Notes under the pieces: model-generated | Seen by the model: only the letters and a program-made list of their open reading frames with translations | The model's database searches: none | Told to the model about the DNA's origin: nothing | Shown here: piece after piece, positions 5,161 through 8,362 of the stretch | Layout of the letters: each line of letters starts with the position of its first letter | Numbering within the stretch: the stretch's first letter is position 1 | DNA from: Candidatus Sulfotelmatobacter sp. | GTDB taxonomy: Bacteria; Acidobacteriota; Terriglobia; Terriglobales; Acidobacteriaceae | NCBI GenBank assembly: GCA_030037575.1 | Contig: JASHRB010000549.1 | Span: 1 to 8,362, forward strand | DNA: 8,362 nt | Direction: 5' to 3' | Made by a program: the position numbers and the translations under genes

Positions 5161-5836
5161 ACGCACTCGACTTCAAATCTGCATCCGTCACAACCGCTTC
5201 CGCTGGACTCTCCCCATCGGACGATGCCTCAACCACTCTCCCACTCACCTCCGCCGGCATTAAGTCTGATTGAAACGACTCGGCCACCAGCTTCTCGAAT
5301 TCTTCCATGCTGGGCAGCTCGCTCACATCTTTCAACCCGAATCGCATCAGGAATTCCTTTGTCGTCTTATACAGAATCGGCCGCCCAATCACGTGTTTGC
5401 GCCCTGCCGCCGTGATCAGCTTGCGGTCAAGCAACGTCGCGATCACGCCACCGGAGTCCACGCCGCGAATCTCGCTGATCTCCGGCACGGTCACCGGCTG
5501 CTTGTAGGCGATCACTGCCAGGGTCTCCAACGCGGGCAGCGATAACCGGATCGGAGGCTTCAAGCTTTTCGCGAAGTTGCGCACCAGTTCGTGCTGCTCC
5601 GGCTTGGTCGACATGCGATATCCGCCCGCCACCTGTCGAATCTCAATCCCATGATCCTGTGAAGCGTAATCGTCAGTCAGTTCTTGCAAGACCGCGCACA
5701 CGCGCGATTCTGTCTCGGCCTCGTCCTCCACGCCCTCGGCCATGATCGAATCCTTCACCAGCGCCGCAATTTGCTCGGCCGTGATCGGCGTTTCCGCCGC
5801 ATAAATAATCGCTTCGAGTTGTGCCTTCAGGCTCAT
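5159..5836 (-). CDS. scpB: Segregation and condensation protein B
   Basis: ScpB is a dimeric winged-helix (kite) subunit of the SMC-ScpAB condensin, which loads on DNA near parS/ParB and helps separate replicated chromosomes. The 225-residue product shows the family's two winged-helix domains: the first opens with SLKAQLEAIIYAAETPITAE (about 2-80), the second runs through LSLPALETLAVIAYKQPVT, EISEIRGVDSGGVIATLL and KHVIGRPILYKTTKEFLMRFG (about 98-170). FGLKDVSELPSMEEF follows, typical of the family's end. The last 40 residues are an acidic, low-complexity tail ending DADLKSSA, somewhat longer than in minimal homologues. ATG 5836 matches the expected N-terminus; the ribosome binding site is weak (GGAATAA about eight bases upstream). 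It lies 83 bases downstream of scpA, and that spacer is mostly filled by a repeat copy, unlike the overlapping or adjacent scpA-scpB pairs of many genomes. Confidence 0.95.
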   Translation of the reverse strand: MSLKAQLEAIIYAAETPITAEQIAALVKDSIMAEGVEDEAETESRVCAVLQELTDDYASQDHGIEIRQVAGGYRMSTKPEQHELVRNFAKSLKPPIRLSLPALETLAVIAYKQPVTVPEISEIRGVDSGGVIATLLDRKLITAAGRKHVIGRPILYKTTKEFLMRFGLKDVSELPSMEEFEKLVAESFQSDLMPAEVSGRVVEASSDGESPAEAVVTDADLKSSA

Positions 5837-5851
5837 AAATTGTTATTCCGA

Positions 5852-5898
5852 GTCATCCCGAGCGAAGCCGCTTTCTTCCGGCGGAGCGAAGGTTCCGT
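5852..5898. repeat. Dispersed intergenic repeat, copy 2
   Basis: This reads GTCATCCCGAGCGAAGC, then TTTCTTCCGGCGG, then AGCGAAGGTTC. It aligns with the copy at 525-574: the same GTCATCC(T/C)GAGC start, TTCTTC core and AGCGAAGG end. The middle is longer by a few bases. It fills most of the 83-base spacer between scpA and scpB and will be transcribed with them. Confidence 0.6.
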
Positions 5899-5919
5899 GG
5901 CGTAGCGGCCATCCCTCGC

Positions 5920-6840
5920 CTACCTCCAGTCATCCCTCACCGCCGCCTGCTCCGCCATGAGTGATTCGAAACCGGTATGCTTTCGCACCGCAATCTCTCC
6001 GAACAATCGATCCTGCCTCACCTGAATGGCCTGCAGCCGCACCAGTTCCAACAAGGCAAGAAACATGCACACCAGCGCCTGCCGCGATTCCAGGCGCCTC
6101 AGCAACTGTTTCAGCCGGATCGGCCGCGTTTCCAATTCCAGCCGTTGGCGCAAGTAACGAATCATCTGCCCGACCGTCACCGTCTCTTCATCCACGTTGA
6201 TGATCGGCCGCGTGCGCATGCGCTCCACAATCTGCTGGAATGTCTTGACCAGATCGATCACATCGGTGGCGATCTCAGGCTCCGTGCCTTCAGCATCGAT
6301 AAACTCTTTGAGCGCCGGATTCGTCAGCACTGCATCTTCAATCTGCTGCTTCTGCAAAAGCATCTGCGCCGCCGCTTTGAACTTCTCGTGCTCCAGCAGC
6401 CGGTTCACCAGCTCGGATCGCGGATCGTCAAGCTCCTCGGCCTTCGCCGACGGATCGCGCGGCAGCAGCATTTTCGACTTGATATGAATCAGCACCGCGG
6501 CCATATAAACAAATTCCGCTGCCACATTCACATCCAGCTCGCGAATCTTTTCCACATAAGCGAGGTATTGCTCGGTGATGCGGGCAATCGGAATGTCGTA
6601 AATATCGATGTCCTGCTTCCGAATCAAATCGAGCAGCAGATCGAGCGGGCCCTCATAGACATTCGTCACCGCAACTGCGAATGGCGAATCGCTGTCTTCT
6701 TTTTTGTCGCTGTTTGCCGGAGCGGTATGCGCTGGCGAATGAGGCTGCGCGCTGTGATCGCGGTCGACAGCCACTAGAGGTGCCAGATCCGCAGTTACGT
6801 CGATCGATCTCGCAACGTTCTCTCTTAGGCTATTTCCCAT
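5920..6840 (-). CDS. scpA: Segregation and condensation protein A (kleisin)
   Basis: ScpA is the kleisin that bridges the two SMC heads and binds a ScpB dimer, closing the condensin ring on DNA. The 306-residue product shows the family core from about residue 57: VTNVYEGPLDLLLDLIRKQD, then DIYDIPIARITEQYLAYVE, AAEFVYMAAVLIHIKSKMLL and PRDP. It ends with the C-terminal winged helix, LVCMFLALLELVRLQAIQV and LFGEIAV. The start is ATG 6840, which overlaps the end of trpS by 11 bases (ATGGGAAATAG), so coupling to trpS translation is likely. Earlier in-frame codons run inside trpS and have no family resemblance. Residues 1-55 form an unusual polar leader with a His/Pro/Ala-rich patch (HSAQPHSPAHTAPAN) and an acidic-basic patch (KKEDSDS); most ScpA proteins begin almost directly at the EGPLDLL segment. 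An internal GTG start is therefore possible. Confidence 0.94.
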   Translation of the reverse strand: MGNSLRENVARSIDVTADLAPLVAVDRDHSAQPHSPAHTAPANSDKKEDSDSPFAVAVTNVYEGPLDLLLDLIRKQDIDIYDIPIARITEQYLAYVEKIRELDVNVAAEFVYMAAVLIHIKSKMLLPRDPSAKAEELDDPRSELVNRLLEHEKFKAAAQMLLQKQQIEDAVLTNPALKEFIDAEGTEPEIATDVIDLVKTFQQIVERMRTRPIINVDEETVTVGQMIRYLRQRLELETRPIRLKQLLRRLESRQALVCMFLALLELVRLQAIQVRQDRLFGEIAVRKHTGFESLMAEQAAVRDDWR

Positions 6841-7927
6841 TGTTCGCCGGGGCCTCATACGCAAGCGACATTCCCATGGCCGCGCGCACATCTTCCATCG
6901 TGGCAGATGCCGCCTTTCGCGCCCGTTCCGTGCCCGCTTCCAGAATATCCCAAGCCAGCCGCGGATTTTCCTCAAATTTCTTGCGCCGCTCCTGCATCGG
7001 ACTCAACAATTGCACCAGCCCATCGGCTGCCCAACTCTTGCATTCAATGCATCCGATGCTCGCCGAGCGGCAGCCCTCGTTCACTTTCGCCATGGTTCCT
7101 TCGCGGCTGAAGATTTTGTGGAGATCGCCGACCGGACACACATCCGGATTGCCCGGATCCGATCGTCGCACCCGCGCCGGGTCGGTCACCATCGTCTTCA
7201 ATTTCCGCCTTACCGCCGGCTCCGAATCGGTCAGCAGAATCGTATTGCCGTACGACTTCGACATTTTGCGCCCGTCCGTTCCCGGCAACTTTGGCGCGCG
7301 GGTCAGCAGCGATTGCGGCTCAGGAAAAACATAATGACGACGCTGCAACTCCTCCTCGGTGACTGAGGGGCCGGCGTATCCGCCAATGTCTTTTCTTGCA
7401 TAAAATCCATTGAACCGCCGCGCAATCTCGCGCGTCAGCTCGATGTGCGCCACCTGATCTTCACCCACCGGAACCACATCAGCCTTGTAGATCAGAATGT
7501 CTGCCGCCTGTAGCACGGGATAGCCGAGAAACCCATAGGTCCCCAGATCCTTATCCTTAATATTTTGCTGCTGCTCCTTGTATGTCGGCACGCGTTCCAG
7601 CCAGCCGAGCGGAGTGATCATCGAAAGCAGCAGATGCAGTTCGGCATGCGCCGGAACATGCGACTGAATGAACAACACTGATTTCTCCGGATCAAGCCCC
7701 GCCGCCAGCCAGTCGAGCGCAACCTCCAGGGAATTTTCTTTCACTCGCGAAGTGTCAGCGTAGTCGGTGGTCAGCGCGTGCCAGTCGACGATGACAAAAA
7801 AACATTGGTACTCATCCTGCATGCGCACCCAGTTGTCGAGCGCGCCGACGTAGTTGCCCAGGTGCAATTTTCCGGTGGGACGCATGCCGCTCAGCACGCG
7901 CTTACGCATTTTTTGGGAAGATGTCAT
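6830..7927 (-). CDS. trpS: Tryptophanyl-tRNA synthetase with [4Fe-4S]-type cysteine motif
   Basis: This class Ic synthetase charges tRNA-Trp with tryptophan in the cytoplasm. The 365-residue product shows the HIGH-type motif in PTGKLHLGNYVGAL (residues 17-30), the Trp-binding region around LGYPVLQAADILIYKADVVP with GEDQ (156-159), and the KMSKS loop at 221-225 in GRKMSKSYGNTI. Its C-terminal tRNA-binding part carries Cys264, Cys286, Cys293 and Cys296, i.e. C-x21-C-x6-C-x2-C. This closely matches the C-x22-C-x6-C-x2-C motif that binds a [4Fe-4S] cluster in Thermotoga maritima TrpRS. The gene is slightly longer than the common 330-350 residues. ATG 7927 is used; a second Met at residue 7 is possible and neither has a strong ribosome binding site. 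It leads the minus-strand block, overlaps scpA by 11 bases, and is transcribed away from the permease at 8079. Confidence 0.97.
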   Translation of the reverse strand: MTSSQKMRKRVLSGMRPTGKLHLGNYVGALDNWVRMQDEYQCFFVIVDWHALTTDYADTSRVKENSLEVALDWLAAGLDPEKSVLFIQSHVPAHAELHLLLSMITPLGWLERVPTYKEQQQNIKDKDLGTYGFLGYPVLQAADILIYKADVVPVGEDQVAHIELTREIARRFNGFYARKDIGGYAGPSVTEEELQRRHYVFPEPQSLLTRAPKLPGTDGRKMSKSYGNTILLTDSEPAVRRKLKTMVTDPARVRRSDPGNPDVCPVGDLHKIFSREGTMAKVNEGCRSASIGCIECKSWAADGLVQLLSPMQERRKKFEENPRLAWDILEAGTERARKAASATMEDVRAAMGMSLAYEAPANNGK

Positions 7928-8037
7928 TTCTCAAGCAGGCAAGACAGAGGTCCAGCGCCACATTCGACACTTGGCTTTATTTGAGGGCACTGTCGATACT
8001 ACCATGCACGGCGCCGATAACTGGAGCCGCAATGCTT

Positions 8038-8043
8038 TATAAT
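8038..8043 (+). promoter_or_regulatory. Putative -10 box for the permease gene
   Basis: A perfect TATAAT lies 35 bases upstream of the permease ATG, within the 151-base divergent spacer. No good TTGACA-like -35 box lies 16-18 bases further upstream. Transcription would begin near 8050, leaving a leader of about 30 bases. The trpS promoter should lie in the same spacer on the other strand, but I could not pick one out. Confidence 0.45.
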
Positions 8044-8078
8044 TCGCCCTCGCTCCACCCGTTACCGCGAAACCCTGC

Positions 8079-8362
8079 ATGTCGCATCTCGCCCGCAAAC
8101 TTCGCCTTACCGATTACTTCACGCTCGGTTGGGGCACCATGGTGGGCGTCGGCTGGCTCGTTGTTATGGACGACTGGCTCTCGCGCGGCGGCGCGCTGGG
8201 TGCGCTGCTTGGCTTTGCCCTCGGCGGTGCGCTGTTGCTTCCCATCGGCTGGGTCTACGGTCAGCTTGTGGCCGCCATGCCCGATGCAGCTGGCGAAATC
8301 GCCTACACGGCCGTGGCGTTCTCGCGCCCCATCAGCTTCGCCACCGGCTGGATGATGATGCT
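8079..8362 (+). CDS. APC-type amino acid permease, N-terminal part (partial)
   Basis: The frame starts at ATG 8079 and runs off the right edge after 94 codons. It opens with a short cytoplasmic stretch and the first helix, LTDYFTLGWGTMVGVGWLVV, which fits the first membrane helix of APC-superfamily transporters: a polar lead-in, then Gly-rich WGTMVGVGW in place of the usual GxGIGxGI break. A second helix follows (ALGALLGFALGGALLLPIGW), then YGQLVAAMPDAAGEIAYTAV, matching the family's LxxxMPxxGGxxxY signature, and the start of a third helix (SFATGWMMML). These proteins import amino acids or amines by cation symport or exchange; the substrate cannot be read from this part. No strong Shine-Dalgarno sequence is visible. 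It is divergent from trpS, with a TATAAT box in between. Confidence 0.85.
   Translation, partial: MSHLARKLRLTDYFTLGWGTMVGVGWLVVMDDWLSRGGALGALLGFALGGALLLPIGWVYGQLVAAMPDAAGEIAYTAVAFSRPISFATGWMMM

Noticed and set aside
5977..6777. Plus-strand frame of 266 residues opposite scpA
   Set aside because: Antisense shadow of scpA, with Gln/His/Leu/Arg-rich low-information sequence.
6841..6975. Longer ScpA starting inside trpS
   Set aside because: The extra 45 residues are trpS read in another frame. ATG 6840 at the gene junction is the natural start.
7928..8078. Possible tRNA, riboswitch or T-box leader upstream of trpS
   Set aside because: I looked for a T-box-like conserved sequence, a tRNA cloverleaf and a terminator ahead of trpS. 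None is visible in 151 bases.

Overview
The window is GC-rich bacterial chromosome. It most resembles an Acidobacteriota (Terriglobia-type) genome. That assignment rests on three things: the style of the small membrane protein beside the ECF sigma factor, the CHAT-domain remnant, and a dispersed repeat of the form GTCATCC(T/C)GAGC...AGCGAAGG. It is inference from remembered family resemblance, not a search result. Nearly all coding is on the minus strand.

Layout, left to right. (1) 1-405, minus: N-terminal membrane part of a probable sensor histidine kinase (DUF4118-like), cut by the left edge. (2) About 525-574: a dispersed repeat copy. (3) About 601-1346, plus: a decayed CHAT-protease C-terminal domain with three frameshifts and no N-terminal part. 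(4) 1411-2677, minus: a compact cassette of ECF sigma factor, two-helix membrane protein and STAS-domain protein, the last two overlapping. (5) 2678-3049: non-coding, with a possible ECF-type promoter and several palindromes. (6) 3050-7927, minus: a housekeeping block transcribed in the order trpS, scpA, scpB, rluB, hisC. (7) 7928-8078: divergent intergenic region with a TATAAT box. (8) 8079 to the right edge, plus: N-terminus of an APC-type amino acid permease.

How the genes fit together. trpS and scpA overlap by 11 bases. scpA and scpB encode the two non-SMC subunits of the SMC-ScpAB condensin, and rluB follows as it does in many bacteria. hisC ends the block. Repeat copies or hairpins sit in three of the spacers (scpA-scpB, scpB-rluB, rluB-hisC), so this may be several transcription units rather than one operon. 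The ECF cassette looks like a separate regulatory unit.

The clearest unusual points are a four-cysteine [4Fe-4S]-type motif in TrpRS, the CHAT pseudogene whose catalytic His and Cys survive in different reading frames, four consecutive inverted repeats between scpB and rluB, a three-member intergenic repeat family, and a nine-base G tract in the ECF-linked membrane protein. I found no CRISPR array, transposase, rRNA or tRNA. I cannot support a complete, wholly new system here. The nearest candidate is the ECF / two-helix membrane protein / STAS cassette.
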